From Bacteroidales bacterium H3 (GTDB lineage Bacteria; Bacteroidota; Bacteroidia; Bacteroidales; Muribaculaceae): a stretch of 64,000 nucleotides of DNA. Numbering within the stretch: the stretch's first letter is position 1; every line of letters begins with the position of its first letter. Below, piece by piece: positions 35,956 to 45,602 of the stretch. The position numbers and the translations under genes are program-made. The notes under the pieces were generated by a model. It did not search any database. It saw only the letters and a program-made list of their open reading frames with translations, and was not told the origin of the DNA. The stretch spans positions 1 to 64,000 of the forward strand of contig DAAN01000030.1 in NCBI GenBank assembly GCA_001701135.1. Reading direction: 5' to 3'.

Positions 35956-37107
35956 ATGACACGCTTTTTTACCGAGCGTTTCGCCGATGTGACCACTCCG
36001 TGTTATTATTACGACCTCGACTTGCTCAACCGCACCTTAAACGAGGTTAAACGAGCCACACGCGACCCTCGCTACAAAATTCATTATGCAATCAAAGCCA
36101 ACGCCAACCCCGGCATACTCAGGCCTATCGAGCAGGCCGGTCTTGGAGTTGACTGCGTGAGCGGTTATGAAATCGCCAGGGCACTTGAAGCCGGTTTCGA
36201 CCCCTCAAAAATCGTTTTTGCAGGAGTGGGTAAGAGCGACCCCGAAATCCTCATGGCGCTCAATGCAGGTATCGGCTGCTTCAATGTTGAATCGGAGCCT
36301 GAATTGCGGATCATCAGCGAGATGGCAGTCAAACTCGGCAAAACAGCCACAGTGGCTATCCGCGTCAATCCCAATATCGACGCCCATACCCACAAATATA
36401 TCACTACCGGACTTTCCGAAAATAAATTCGGAATCAATCTGGAGATGCTTCCTGCCATAGTGGATCTTGCCCGCTCGTTACCGGGAGTAGAACTTTCGGG
36501 ATTGCACTTCCATATAGGCTCACAGATTACGGAATCCGAACCTTGGATGCTGCTTTGTGAGACTGTCAACCGCCTGCAGGACGAATATCGCGCAAAAGGT
36601 ATCACATTCCGCACCATCAATGTCGGCGGCGGCCTCGGCATCGACTACGCCGACCCAGAGCGCCATCCCATCCCCGATTTCGAGACATATTTCAACACAT
36701 TCCACCACCATCTGCATCTCGGCGCAGATCAGGAACTGCATTTTGAACTTGGCCGTTCGATCGTGGCCCAGTGCGGCTCGCTGATCACACGGGTGCTCTT
36801 TGTCAAGGAAGGAACCTCGAAACGGTTTGCCATTGTCGACGCCGGCATGACTGACCTCATCCGCCCCGCCCTCTACAACGCACATCACAAAATCGAGAAC
36901 ATCTCCAATCCCTCAGGAGAGCCTAAACGCTACGACGTAGTCGGCCCCATCTGCGAGTCATCCGACATCTTCGGAGAAGACGAGATGCTTCCTGAAGTGC
37001 ATCGCGGCGACTTCCTGGCACTCCGCTCAGCCGGAGCCTACGGCGAGGTCATGGCATCGAACTATAATTGCCGTCCGCTTCCCGGCAGCGTGTTTTCAAT
37101 CGACTGA
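35956..37107 (+). CDS. lysA: Diaminopimelate decarboxylase
   Basis: A fold-III PLP enzyme of 383 residues. It has the PLP lysine in HYAIKANANPGIL, HFHIGSQITE, NVGGGLGIDY, ELGRSIVAQCGSL and the dimer-interface CESSDIFGEDEMLPEVHRGDFLA. It decarboxylates meso-DAP to lysine. A TTG start at 35917 overlapping the lysC stop is possible, but the ATG at 35956 aligns better with the family N-terminus. It forms an operon with lysC and ends at a bidirectional terminator. Confidence 0.95.
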   Translation: MTRFFTERFADVTTPCYYYDLDLLNRTLNEVKRATRDPRYKIHYAIKANANPGILRPIEQAGLGVDCVSGYEIARALEAGFDPSKIVFAGVGKSDPEILMALNAGIGCFNVESEPELRIISEMAVKLGKTATVAIRVNPNIDAHTHKYITTGLSENKFGINLEMLPAIVDLARSLPGVELSGLHFHIGSQITESEPWMLLCETVNRLQDEYRAKGITFRTINVGGGLGIDYADPERHPIPDFETYFNTFHHHLHLGADQELHFELGRSIVAQCGSLITRVLFVKEGTSKRFAIVDAGMTDLIRPALYNAHHKIENISNPSGEPKRYDVVGPICESSDIFGEDEMLPEVHRGDFLALRSAGAYGEVMASNYNCRPLPGSVFSID

Positions 37108-37160
37108 CCTGTCTGCCACATATTTAACCAGCTCTTAATTTCCTATATTCACCATAAAAT

Positions 37161-37199
37161 AAAACCCGAAGTCTCTATGCCGAGGCTTCGGGTTTTGCT
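37161..37199. terminator. Bidirectional terminator between lysA and the S9 peptidase
   Basis: AAAACCCGAAG pairs with CTTCGGGTTTT; A- and T-tracts flank both arms, so it can serve both convergent genes. Confidence 0.9.
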
Positions 37200-37215
37200 T
37201 TTGTAAAAATCAGTA

Positions 37216-39351
37216 TTACTTCACGGAATCGGAAGGAGCAGCCGAGGGCTGAGCGGGCGCTTCGGCTCCGGGTTTCAGCCAGCGGTCGAGCCAGCGGAAG
37301 AACACACGCTGCCACATGATGGCGTTCTGCGGTTTGAGAATCCAGTGATTCTCGTCGGGGAAGATAAGCATTTCGGCAGGCACACCGCGCAGACGGGCGG
37401 CATTGAATGCCATTTCGCCCTGCGAAGAGAGGATGCGGAAATCATATTCGCCGTGGGTAACAAGAATAGGGGTGTCCCATTTGTCGACAAACTTGTGAGG
37501 AGAATTGGCGAAAGTGCGCTGGGCAACAGGATTGTTCTTATCCCAGAAGGGGCCGCCGAGATCCCAGTTGGCAAACCACATCTCTTCGGTTTCAAGATAC
37601 TGTGCTTCGGTGTTGAAGATACCTGCGTGAGCGATGAATGCGGCAAAACGGCCTTCATGGATACCGGCAAGCATATAGACAGAGAAACCGCCGTAGCTGG
37701 CGCCCACAGCGCCGATGTGGCTGCCGTCGACGTAGGGCTGCTGTTTCATGTAGTCGACTGCCGAGAGGTAATCCTGCATGTTCTGACCGGGGTAGTCGCC
37801 AGAAATCTGGGCATTCCATTCAGTGCCGAAACCGGGGAGACCGCGGCGGTTGGGGGCAATTACAATATAGCCGTTTGCAGCCATCAGCATCAGATTCCAG
37901 CGGGTACTCCAGAACTGGCTTACTGCCTGCTGGGGTCCACCCTGACAATAAAGGATCGCGGGATACTTTTTGGTTTCGTCGAATTTGGGAGGATAGAGCA
38001 CCCAGGTGGTCATCAGTTTGCCGTCGGTAGTGGGCACCATCACCTGTCGGCATGTGGGTCGCTCAACCTTATCGAATATTTCACCATTGACGTCGGTGAG
38101 CTGATAGGCCACAGCGTCCTCCACTTTGAAAATTTCGTTGGGATATAGGAACGAATGACGCATCGTCACCAGAGTTTTGCCATCGACGGGAGCAAGCGCG
38201 GCGTAGTCGCAGACATCCTCGGGAGCAGTGACTCTATCAACAATTTTAGTCTTTAAATCGATTGAGAAGATAGGGGCGACGCCCTGATAAGGCGCGATGA
38301 AATAGATACGGTCGCCCTGGGGGAACCATGCGAACTGGTCGATGGTGTAATCCCAACCCTCTGTGAGGTCGGTTTTAACGCCAGTGGCCATATCCATCAC
38401 AAACAGGCGGTTCTTGTCGGACTCGTAACCGTCATGCTCCATCGAAAGCCATGCGAGTTTAGAACCGTCGGGCGAAAATGCCGGGTTGGTGTCGTAGCCC
38501 ATCATTCCCTCGGTGAGGTTGCGGGTCTTGCCGGTGGCAAGTTCGTAGCAATAGAGGTCGGAATTTGTTGAAAGAGCATATTCCATTCCCTCCTTTTTAC
38601 GGCTTACGTAGACCAGATTTTTGGAATCGGGCGACCAGGCGAAGGATTCGATGCCTCCGAAAGGCTTCATGGGCGATTCAAAACGTTCGCCATCCATCAC
38701 ATCAACCACGTTGCTCAGACGGTAGTTGTCAAAGTCGGCCACGAAAGGATGAGGAATTTCTGTCACCCATTCGTCCCAATGTTTGTACATCAGGTCATCG
38801 ATCAGCCGTCCTGTGGCTTTGGTGAGATCGGGATAGACATCCTGGGCAGTGCGGCCATATTTTACTGTGGAAACCACAACCACTTTCTTGCCGTCGGGCG
38901 AAACCTTGAATCCGCTGACGCCGTTTTCAAGGTTGCTGACCACATGGCGGTTTGATCCGTCGGCGTTCATCACCCACATCTGGGGTTTGCCGTCGTGAGC
39001 GGCGATGAAGGCGATTTTGCTGCCACCGTCGATCCACACGGCATCCTGCTCCGAGTCGGCTGTGCGGGTAATGCGGCGAGGCTCGGTGCGATCGAGGTTC
39101 ATCACATAGAGTTCGTTGTTGCTCTTGTTCTGCTCAACACTTTCGTAAGCGATGCCGAAGAGCACTTTTTTGCCGTCGGGCGACACCTGGGGATTCGACA
39201 CTCTGCCAAGAGCCTCGAGAGCGTCAATGTCAAACACGCTGTCGGCATTGGCTTTGAAATCAGGTTTCTCAATCATGCTTTCATGATTACTGCAACCGGT
39301 GGTCAGGGCAATCAGCGATGCCGCCGCCACGGGCAGAAGAGTTTTGTTCAT
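37216..39351 (-). CDS. S9 family prolyl oligopeptidase-type lipoprotein (DPP-like)
   Basis: A 711-residue protein. The N-terminus is a lipoprotein signal (SLIALTTGCSNHES, lipid-bearing Cys at about 20). A seven-bladed propeller of WD40/PD40-type TolB-like repeats follows (SPDGKKV, SPDSKNL, SPDGSKL). The C-terminal alpha/beta hydrolase domain has the nucleophile motif GASYGGFSVYM, an aspartate near THGEYDFRI and the catalytic histidine in PDENHWILKP. It resembles periplasmic DPP5-like exopeptidases that release dipeptides. Length is normal. The gene stands alone. Confidence 0.92.
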   Translation of the reverse strand: MNKTLLPVAAASLIALTTGCSNHESMIEKPDFKANADSVFDIDALEALGRVSNPQVSPDGKKVLFGIAYESVEQNKSNNELYVMNLDRTEPRRITRTADSEQDAVWIDGGSKIAFIAAHDGKPQMWVMNADGSNRHVVSNLENGVSGFKVSPDGKKVVVVSTVKYGRTAQDVYPDLTKATGRLIDDLMYKHWDEWVTEIPHPFVADFDNYRLSNVVDVMDGERFESPMKPFGGIESFAWSPDSKNLVYVSRKKEGMEYALSTNSDLYCYELATGKTRNLTEGMMGYDTNPAFSPDGSKLAWLSMEHDGYESDKNRLFVMDMATGVKTDLTEGWDYTIDQFAWFPQGDRIYFIAPYQGVAPIFSIDLKTKIVDRVTAPEDVCDYAALAPVDGKTLVTMRHSFLYPNEIFKVEDAVAYQLTDVNGEIFDKVERPTCRQVMVPTTDGKLMTTWVLYPPKFDETKKYPAILYCQGGPQQAVSQFWSTRWNLMLMAANGYIVIAPNRRGLPGFGTEWNAQISGDYPGQNMQDYLSAVDYMKQQPYVDGSHIGAVGASYGGFSVYMLAGIHEGRFAAFIAHAGIFNTEAQYLETEEMWFANWDLGGPFWDKNNPVAQRTFANSPHKFVDKWDTPILVTHGEYDFRILSSQGEMAFNAARLRGVPAEMLIFPDENHWILKPQNAIMWQRVFFRWLDRWLKPGAEAPAQPSAAPSDSVK

Positions 39352-39406
39352 GTTGATATGAGGTTAATATTTATATAGGTTAACGGGGGATGTCATTATT
39401 TAACTG

Positions 39407-39414
39407 CAAAAGTA
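39407..39414 (-). promoter_or_regulatory. -7 box for the S9 peptidase
   Basis: The minus strand reads TACTTTTG, 55 bases before the ATG at 39351. Confidence 0.55.
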
Positions 39415-39435
39415 CGCAATTTCAGTGAATTTTCG

Positions 39436-39443
39436 TAAATTTG
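39436..39443 (+). promoter_or_regulatory. -7 box for valS
   Basis: TAAATTTG, 18 bases before the valS ATG and divergent from the S9 peptidase promoter. Confidence 0.65.
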
Positions 39444-39461
39444 CGCCAAATTTGATTTCGA

Positions 39462-42197
39462 ATGAAAGAATTAGCAGCCAAATACAACCCCGCAGAGGTT
39501 GAAGACAAGTGGTATGCCTACTGGATGGAGCATAAACTTTTCAGCTCCAGGCCCGACAGCCGCGAACCCTACACCATCGTTATCCCTCCCCCCAATGTAA
39601 CCGGAGTTCTCCACATGGGGCACATGCTCAATGAGACCATTCAGGACATCCTCATCCGCCGTGCGCGCATGCAGGGCAAAAATGCCTGCTGGGTGCCCGG
39701 CACCGACCATGCTTCCATCGCCACCGAGACTAAGGTGATTGCCAAGCTGGCCGCCCAGGGTATCAAAAAAACCGATCTCACCCGTGAGCAGTTTCTCGAA
39801 CATGCATGGGACTGGACGCATCACCATGGCGGCATAATCCTTCAGCAGCTCCGCAAACTCGGTGCCTCATGCGACTGGGACCGCACCGCTTTCACAATGG
39901 ATCCGTTGCGTTCGGAATCGGTCACAAAGGTTTTCTGCGACCTTTACGAAAAGGGGCTGATTTACCGTGGGCTCCGTATGGTCAACTGGGACCCTGTTAA
40001 CCGCACAGCCATCTCTGATGACGAAGTGTACTTTGAGCAGGAGCAGTCGAAACTCTACTACCTGCGCTATTATCTCGCACCAGACTGTCAGGATGCGTCG
40101 TTCGACGTTGCCAAAGCCACTGAAGAGGGGAATGTGGTGCACGTAGACAACGACGGTCGCCTGTATGCAGTGGTAGCCACCACCCGCCCGGAGACCATCA
40201 TGGGCGACACCGCCATGTGCATCAATCCCAAAGACCCCAAAAACGCCTGGCTCAAAGGTAAAAAAGTGATTGTGCCGCTTGTCAACCGCGAGATTCCCGT
40301 TATCGAGGACCGATATGTGGAGGTTGATTTCGGCACCGGCTGTCTGAAAGTCACTCCTGCCCACGACAAGAATGACTACATGCTCGGCAAGGCACACAAC
40401 CTCGAGTCGATCGACATCTTCAACGAAGATGGAACCGTGGCCGAAGTCGCAGGCTTGTATGTGGGCAAGGACCGTTTCGTTGTCCGCGACGAAATCGCCC
40501 GCGACCTCGCCGGAGCCAATCTGATGGAAAAGGTCGAAGACTATGTAAATAATGTGGGACTTTCAGAGCGTACAAAGGTTCCTATCGAACCTCGCCTGTC
40601 GCTCCAGTGGTTCATCGACATGAAGCATTTCGCCGACATTTCGCTCAAACCGGTAATGGACGATATCATCCGCTTCGTGCCTGAAAAATACAAATCGACC
40701 TACCGCGTATGGCTTGAAAACATACAGGACTGGTGCATCAGCCGCCAGCTATGGTGGGGACACCGCATCCCGGCATATTATTATCGCAATCCCGCTCAGC
40801 CAGAGAAAGAGGCCGTAGTGGTTGCGGCTTCCAAAGCAAAAGCCCTCGAAAAGGTTCATGCCATCGAAGGTTGCGGCGACATATGCGAATCAGATCTCGT
40901 GCAGGACGAAGGCGCTCTCGACACCTGGTTCTCGTCGTGGCTCTGGCCCATTACTCTATTCGACGGCATCAACAATCCCGGTAACGACGAAATCAACTAC
41001 TACTATCCCACAGCCACGCTGGTCACCGGTCCCGACATTATCTTCTTCTGGGTAGCCCGCATGATTATGGCCGGATATGAGTATATGGGCAAGCAGCCCT
41101 TCAACAACGTTTACTTCACCGGTATTGTGCGCGACTCGCTCGGAAGAAAGATGAGCAAGTCGCTGGGCAACTCTCCCGACCCGCTGAAACTCATCGAGGA
41201 TTTCGGCGCCGATGGTGTGCGTCTCGGACTGATGCTTTCGGCTCCCGCCGGCAACGACATCCTTTTCGATGAAAAACTTTGCGAGACAGGCCGCAACTTC
41301 TCCAACAAGCTATGGAATGTATTCCGCCTGATCGCCCAATGGGGAGAACCTGCCGAAGGCACTCAGCGTCAGGAGGTCAGCGATGCCGACCGTGCTGCCA
41401 TCAGGTGGTTCCGCTCACGTCTCAACGCAGCCATCGCCGAGGTGAACGACCTGATGGAGAAATTCCGTATCTCCGAAGCAGCCAACCTGCTCTACCGTCT
41501 CATTCGCGACGATTTCTCCTCGTCGTATCTCGAAATGGTGAAACCTGCCTATGGCAAGGCTGTGGCGGAAGATGTCTACCGCACCACCGTTGAGTTCTTC
41601 GACCGACAGTTGCGATTACTGCACCCCTTCATGCCCTTCATCACCGAAGAGCTGTGGCAGAACCTCGAGGAGCGTCGTCAAGGCGAATCTCTGATGGTAC
41701 AGATGATGCCTCAGGCAGGCGAAGTCGATGCCGGTCTGCTCAAGGAAGTGGAGTTCGCACTGCAGATTGTCACTGCTGTCCGCGGTGTCCGTGCTCAAAA
41801 GAACCTGCCGCAGCGCGATGTACTGCAGCTTTTGGTCATCGGCCGCAATACAGGTCTCTCGACAGGCGTGGAATCACTGGTGCAGAAGCTCGCCAACATA
41901 TCGGACATTGTCGACAACAGCAACAAGCCCGAAGGTCCGGCCGCCGGCATGATTGTCGACACCACGGAGTTTGCCATCCCTCTGGCCTCGAGCATCGATG
42001 TCGAAGCCGAGAAAGCGAAAATTGAAAAGGAGATCGCCTACCACGCCGACTTCCTCAAAAAGATTCAGGCGAAACTCGCCAACGAACGTTTCGTGACCAA
42101 AGCTCCCGCTGCCGTAATCGAAGCCGAACGTCGCAAACAGGCCGACACCGAGCAGCGCCTCTCCGCGCTCCGGGCCTCCCTTGCCACACTCGGATAA
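39462..42197 (+). CDS. valS: Valyl-tRNA synthetase
   Basis: A 911-residue class Ia synthetase. Signature HIGH-type motif is PPNVTGVLHMGHML and the KMSKS loop is GRKMSKSLGNSPDP. The editing domain insertion lies at about 200-380 (ATTRPETIMGDTAMCINP). The C-terminal 70 residues form the family's coiled coil (EAEKAKIEKEIAYHADFLKKI). It charges tRNA-Val and hydrolyses mischarged threonine. The protein ends SLATLG at a normal length. Confidence 0.97.
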   Translation: MKELAAKYNPAEVEDKWYAYWMEHKLFSSRPDSREPYTIVIPPPNVTGVLHMGHMLNETIQDILIRRARMQGKNACWVPGTDHASIATETKVIAKLAAQGIKKTDLTREQFLEHAWDWTHHHGGIILQQLRKLGASCDWDRTAFTMDPLRSESVTKVFCDLYEKGLIYRGLRMVNWDPVNRTAISDDEVYFEQEQSKLYYLRYYLAPDCQDASFDVAKATEEGNVVHVDNDGRLYAVVATTRPETIMGDTAMCINPKDPKNAWLKGKKVIVPLVNREIPVIEDRYVEVDFGTGCLKVTPAHDKNDYMLGKAHNLESIDIFNEDGTVAEVAGLYVGKDRFVVRDEIARDLAGANLMEKVEDYVNNVGLSERTKVPIEPRLSLQWFIDMKHFADISLKPVMDDIIRFVPEKYKSTYRVWLENIQDWCISRQLWWGHRIPAYYYRNPAQPEKEAVVVAASKAKALEKVHAIEGCGDICESDLVQDEGALDTWFSSWLWPITLFDGINNPGNDEINYYYPTATLVTGPDIIFFWVARMIMAGYEYMGKQPFNNVYFTGIVRDSLGRKMSKSLGNSPDPLKLIEDFGADGVRLGLMLSAPAGNDILFDEKLCETGRNFSNKLWNVFRLIAQWGEPAEGTQRQEVSDADRAAIRWFRSRLNAAIAEVNDLMEKFRISEAANLLYRLIRDDFSSSYLEMVKPAYGKAVAEDVYRTTVEFFDRQLRLLHPFMPFITEELWQNLEERRQGESLMVQMMPQAGEVDAGLLKEVEFALQIVTAVRGVRAQKNLPQRDVLQLLVIGRNTGLSTGVESLVQKLANISDIVDNSNKPEGPAAGMIVDTTEFAIPLASSIDVEAEKAKIEKEIAYHADFLKKIQAKLANERFVTKAPAAVIEAERRKQADTEQRLSALRASLATLG

Positions 42198-42239
42198 AAC
42201 GATCGCCCGACAGCAATTACAAACTCATACAACATCAGC

Positions 42240-42279
42240 AAACCCGGCAGACTCATTGAGAGTTCTACCGGGTTTGTTT
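42240..42279 (+). terminator. Terminator after valS
   Basis: AAACCCGG pairs with CCGGGTTT across about 20 bases; T-rich sequence follows. Confidence 0.75.
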
Positions 42280-42338
42280 ATGTTTTAAGTTTCACAAAAC
42301 TGGTCAGTTCAAAAAAAGAAGTTCAATCATAACGAAGG

Positions 42339-42887
42339 TCAGACATCATAGATGTTGAAGTGGAAATTCTGAGGTTTCATGGAAATGACCTTGGCGGGCA
42401 CTCCGGCCACGGTGGCTCCATCGGGCACATCCTTGACAACGACTGCACCGGCTCCTACGCTCGAGTTGTTTCCAATATGCACATCTTCCACAATGCACAC
42501 ATTTGGGCCAATCCACACGTTGTCGCCTATCGTGGCCGCAGTGCCATGATTAGTGCCAATGTTGAGGAACTGGCTCAGATTCACATTGTTTCCTATAACG
42601 GTATGTGGATTCACTACCATGCATATCCCGTGTCCGAGATAGAGGCCATAGCCGATTTCACACTGACGCGGAATCTGCACAAGATATTTGGTCGATAACC
42701 TTTTGTGCATAAACACAGCCAAAGGCCATATCCAACTCTTTTTGTGTGCGAGACGGAGCCAGAAGCTATAATTGAAACAGTGGTCCCGCCCCAAAAGAAG
42801 GTAGAGGATAATGCGATAGAACGGATGATTTCCTTTGCCGGTATACCGGTGATAGTCAGATCGTATCTTAGCTATTGTTTCTTTCAT
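42339..42887 (-). CDS. Serine acetyltransferase-like hexapeptide transferase
   Basis: A 182-residue protein with a helical N-terminus (DYHRYTG to SFWLRLAHKKS) and a C-terminal left-handed beta-helix: IGYGLYLGHGICMVVNPHTVIGNNVNLSQFLNIG, IGDNVWIGPNVCIVEDVHIGNNSSVGAGAVVVKDVPDGATVAGVPAKVI. This LbH_SAT-type helix occurs in serine O-acetyltransferases and in polysaccharide O-acetyltransferases. The short N-terminal domain and lack of cysteine-synthesis neighbours favour a carbohydrate substrate, but this is open. Confidence 0.82.
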   Translation of the reverse strand: MKETIAKIRSDYHRYTGKGNHPFYRIILYLLLGRDHCFNYSFWLRLAHKKSWIWPLAVFMHKRLSTKYLVQIPRQCEIGYGLYLGHGICMVVNPHTVIGNNVNLSQFLNIGTNHGTAATIGDNVWIGPNVCIVEDVHIGNNSSVGAGAVVVKDVPDGATVAGVPAKVISMKPQNFHFNIYDV

Positions 42888-42936
42888 TTGTGTTGATGGG
42901 GAACGGTTTTTTAACGAAAAGTTGGTTCCAAATATA

Positions 42937-44328
42937 TTATTCTAACTCTTTGGGAGTGTATTTGTTTGTTTTCGCGCCGAGTTCTTTGATTTTCCGGGCG
43001 GTGACGAAGATGTTGCCCTTACCTTCCGAAAGGCGGTTGCGCAATGCGCTGAAAGAATTCTGCGCTTTGCCAAGAGCATTTTCCACATCGTCGAAAGCAT
43101 CCATCATTCCCTTGAATTTGTCGAGCATGGCACCGGACAGACGTGCGATTTCGTCGATATTTTTCTGAATCTTGTCTTCCTGCCACAGTTTTTCGAGCAT
43201 CCGCAGCATTGAAATAAGATGGGTGGGCGATGCGATCACCACATTACGTTTGAATGCATAATTCCAAAGAGAATCATCGGCTTGCATCGCAGCCATATAC
43301 GCTCCCTCATTCGGGATGAACATGATCACGAAATCAAGCTTTTTGGTTCCGATCACATCCTGATAGCATTTCGGGAGGAGTTCGTCGATATGCGCCCTCA
43401 CCGAAGCGATATGCTGTTTCAGCGCACACTTCACATGCTCGTCGCTGTCGGGGAATCCCTCATCACGCAGGCGCACATACTCCACGAAATCGGTTATCGA
43501 CACCTTGGAGTCAATAACCACACAACGGCCGTCGGGATAATAGACAACCACATCGGCTCTCAATGAGCTTCCGTCGGGCGACTTCAGCACTGTGCCATCA
43601 GCGTTTTTCGTAACCTGGGTGTCGAAATGCTGCCCCTTGACAAGTCCGGAATTTTCAAGCAGTTTCTCAAGAATCATCTCGCCCCAGTCGCCCTGAGTCT
43701 TTGAATTGGAGCGCAGCGCACGGCTAAGTTCCTGTGCTTCCTTACCAATGTGTGCGTTGAGTTCACGCAGATTACGCACTTCTGTCATAAGATCGACATA
43801 CTGTCGGGAAGAATTCTGCTGGTTCTCTCCCACAAATTTTCTAAATGTCTCGATATTCTCTTTAAGAGGCTTGAGCAGATCATCGATTTTTCTTGACGAC
43901 AGTTCGCTGAAATTACGATTGCTTGACGTAATAATCTCATTGGCCACAACCTTGAATCGGTCCTCCTGCTGTTTCATCATCTCGGCCGACTGCTTGCGGC
44001 TTTCGGCAAGTTCGGTGCGACTCTCTCTGAGTTGATTACGGGTTTCATCGAGCTGCCGGCGCAAATCTGCGGCCATAGCCTCCTTGTCGGCAATCTGGGC
44101 ATCGCGGGCAGCAATCTGTGCATTGGCCGCCGATACTTTCGTTTCCATTGCCACCTGTTGCGATGCGCGCGCTGCTGCCTCCATCTGCAGTCTGGTAATT
44201 TCGGCCTGCATGGAATCGACCTTTTGGTTGTAGGAATCAACAACGCGACCGGAATCCTTAGAGCGCATCAGCAGCGCCAGCCCTAAGGCCAATGCAAGGA
44301 TTGAAACTATAATTATGGCTGAGATCAT
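42937..44328 (-). CDS. rmuC: RmuC family DNA recombination protein
   Basis: About 463 residues. An N-terminal membrane helix (about 2-22) is followed by a long coiled coil (about 35-160). The RmuC domain has KTQGDWGEMILEKLLENSGLVKGQHF, RADVVVYYPDGRCVVIDSKVS and VIMFIPNEGAYMAAM. It is a restriction-endonuclease-like fold protein thought to limit inversions at short repeats. The ATG at 44328 is used because the -7 box lies just upstream of it. Confidence 0.92.
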   Translation of the reverse strand: MISAIIIVSILALALGLALLMRSKDSGRVVDSYNQKVDSMQAEITRLQMEAAARASQQVAMETKVSAANAQIAARDAQIADKEAMAADLRRQLDETRNQLRESRTELAESRKQSAEMMKQQEDRFKVVANEIITSSNRNFSELSSRKIDDLLKPLKENIETFRKFVGENQQNSSRQYVDLMTEVRNLRELNAHIGKEAQELSRALRSNSKTQGDWGEMILEKLLENSGLVKGQHFDTQVTKNADGTVLKSPDGSSLRADVVVYYPDGRCVVIDSKVSITDFVEYVRLRDEGFPDSDEHVKCALKQHIASVRAHIDELLPKCYQDVIGTKKLDFVIMFIPNEGAYMAAMQADDSLWNYAFKRNVVIASPTHLISMLRMLEKLWQEDKIQKNIDEIARLSGAMLDKFKGMMDAFDDVENALGKAQNSFSALRNRLSEGKGNIFVTARKIKELGAKTNKYTPKELE

Positions 44329-44351
44329 CGTTAAGTAATGTAAAAGCAATT

Positions 44352-44359
44352 CAAAGTTA
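44352..44359 (-). promoter_or_regulatory. -7 box for rmuC
   Basis: The minus strand reads TAACTTTG, 23 bases before the ATG at 44328. Confidence 0.6.
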
Positions 44360-44382
44360 CAATTTATTTTTGAATAAATTCG

Positions 44383-44390
44383 TAAATTTG
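44383..44390 (+). promoter_or_regulatory. -7 box for the metal efflux operon
   Basis: TAAATTTG, 56 bases before the adaptor ATG, divergent from rmuC. Confidence 0.6.
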
Positions 44391-44400
44391 TACACTAAAA

Positions 44401-44439
44401 TATTACACAGCCATATAAATATATTACACAGCCATATAA
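44401..44439 (+). repeat. Two direct 18-bp repeats, 21 bases apart
   Basis: TATTACACAGCCATATAA occurs at 44401-44418 and 44422-44439, between the -7 box and the adaptor gene start. A spacing of two helical turns suits a regulator binding in tandem; it could also be a slipped duplication. Confidence 0.7.
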
Positions 44440-44446
44440 CAGATTG

Positions 44447-45592
44447 ATGAATACCGGAAAACTTAGCAATATATTCGCAGCAATGTTGCTGACTATCCTT
44501 TGCGGATGCGGCCATTCCGAAAAATCCGCACATGACCATGATTCAGAGAAGGTAACAAAAGAAGAGCACTCCCACGAAGGATTAATAGTTCTGACACCCG
44601 AGCAGGTGAAACTGTTGGGTGTGGAGTCGGAGGAAGTGACTCCTGGGAAATTTGCAGATGTTCTGAAAGTCTCAGGCGAAATCACATCCATGCCGGGCAA
44701 CGAGGGAGTAGTGGCAGCACGCCAGAGCGGTATCGTGCATATTGCCCGCGGCATTACTCCAGGAGTGCATGTGGGTGCCGACGCGACCATAGCCACCGTG
44801 TCGGCCAAAGGCATGAGCGGCGGCGATCCCAATGAGGCAGCCCGCGTGGCATATGAATCGGCCCGCCGTGAACTCGAAAGAATCACTCCGCTCCACAAGG
44901 AGGGCATCGTCTCTACCAAAGACTATAACGCGGCTAAGCAACGTGTAGAGGAAGCGCGAAGCACTTTGGGAGCCGGTGCGGCCCGCTACGGCGCGGCGAC
45001 CGCGCCTGTCGCAGGCACAGTGACATCTGTGAATGTCGCTGACGGGGAATTTGTATCGGCCGGACAGCCCATAGCCACCATTTCGTCAAACAAGGCACTC
45101 ACGCTGCGGGCCGATCTGCCGGAATCGCACGCCTCCATGGCACGTAGTATCACCAACGCCCGATTCCGCACACCTTATTCTTCCGGCACCACTGATGTGG
45201 CAGCTTCAGGCGGCCACAGAATTTCGGCATCGGAAATAGTAAAATCGGCCGACGGCTATATTCCACTCTACTTTTCGCTTCCAAACACCGGCGCCGCAGA
45301 TGTCAGCGGCTCATTCTGTGAAGTCTATCTCATCGGTGCCGAATCCGACAGCGTGCTTTCGGTAGCAGAAGATGCTCTCAGCGAGCAACAAGGCAAATAT
45401 TTCCTTTATCTTGAGGAAATGCCCGGGCATTACCGCAAAATTCCCGTCACACCGGGCAACACCGACGGACATCGTCGCCAGATCATCTCCGGTCTTGCTA
45501 CCGGTCAGAAAGTTGTAACCAAAGGCATGACCTACGTCAAGCTGGCCGAAACCTCGGGCGTGGTGCCCGAAGGCCACAGCCACAATCATTAA
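44447..45592 (+). CDS. Metal efflux RND periplasmic adaptor (CusB/CzcB-like)
   Basis: About 381 residues. The lipoprotein signal ends at LLTILCGCGHSE. The mature N-terminus (HDHDSEKVTKEEHSHEG) and C-terminus (EGHSHNH) are His-rich, suggesting metal capture. A lipoyl/hairpin region (about 85-200, KEGIVSTKDYNAAKQRVEEARS, APVAGTVTSVNVADGEFVSAGQPIATIS) and beta-barrel follow. It links the RND pump to the outer-membrane channel. The three genes 44447-50044 form a tight operon. The substrate is probably Cu, Ag, Zn or Co. Confidence 0.88.
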   Translation: MNTGKLSNIFAAMLLTILCGCGHSEKSAHDHDSEKVTKEEHSHEGLIVLTPEQVKLLGVESEEVTPGKFADVLKVSGEITSMPGNEGVVAARQSGIVHIARGITPGVHVGADATIATVSAKGMSGGDPNEAARVAYESARRELERITPLHKEGIVSTKDYNAAKQRVEEARSTLGAGAARYGAATAPVAGTVTSVNVADGEFVSAGQPIATISSNKALTLRADLPESHASMARSITNARFRTPYSSGTTDVAASGGHRISASEIVKSADGYIPLYFSLPNTGAADVSGSFCEVYLIGAESDSVLSVAEDALSEQQGKYFLYLEEMPGHYRKIPVTPGNTDGHRRQIISGLATGQKVVTKGMTYVKLAETSGVVPEGHSHNH

Positions 45593-45602
45593 GCGCACCG
45601 CC

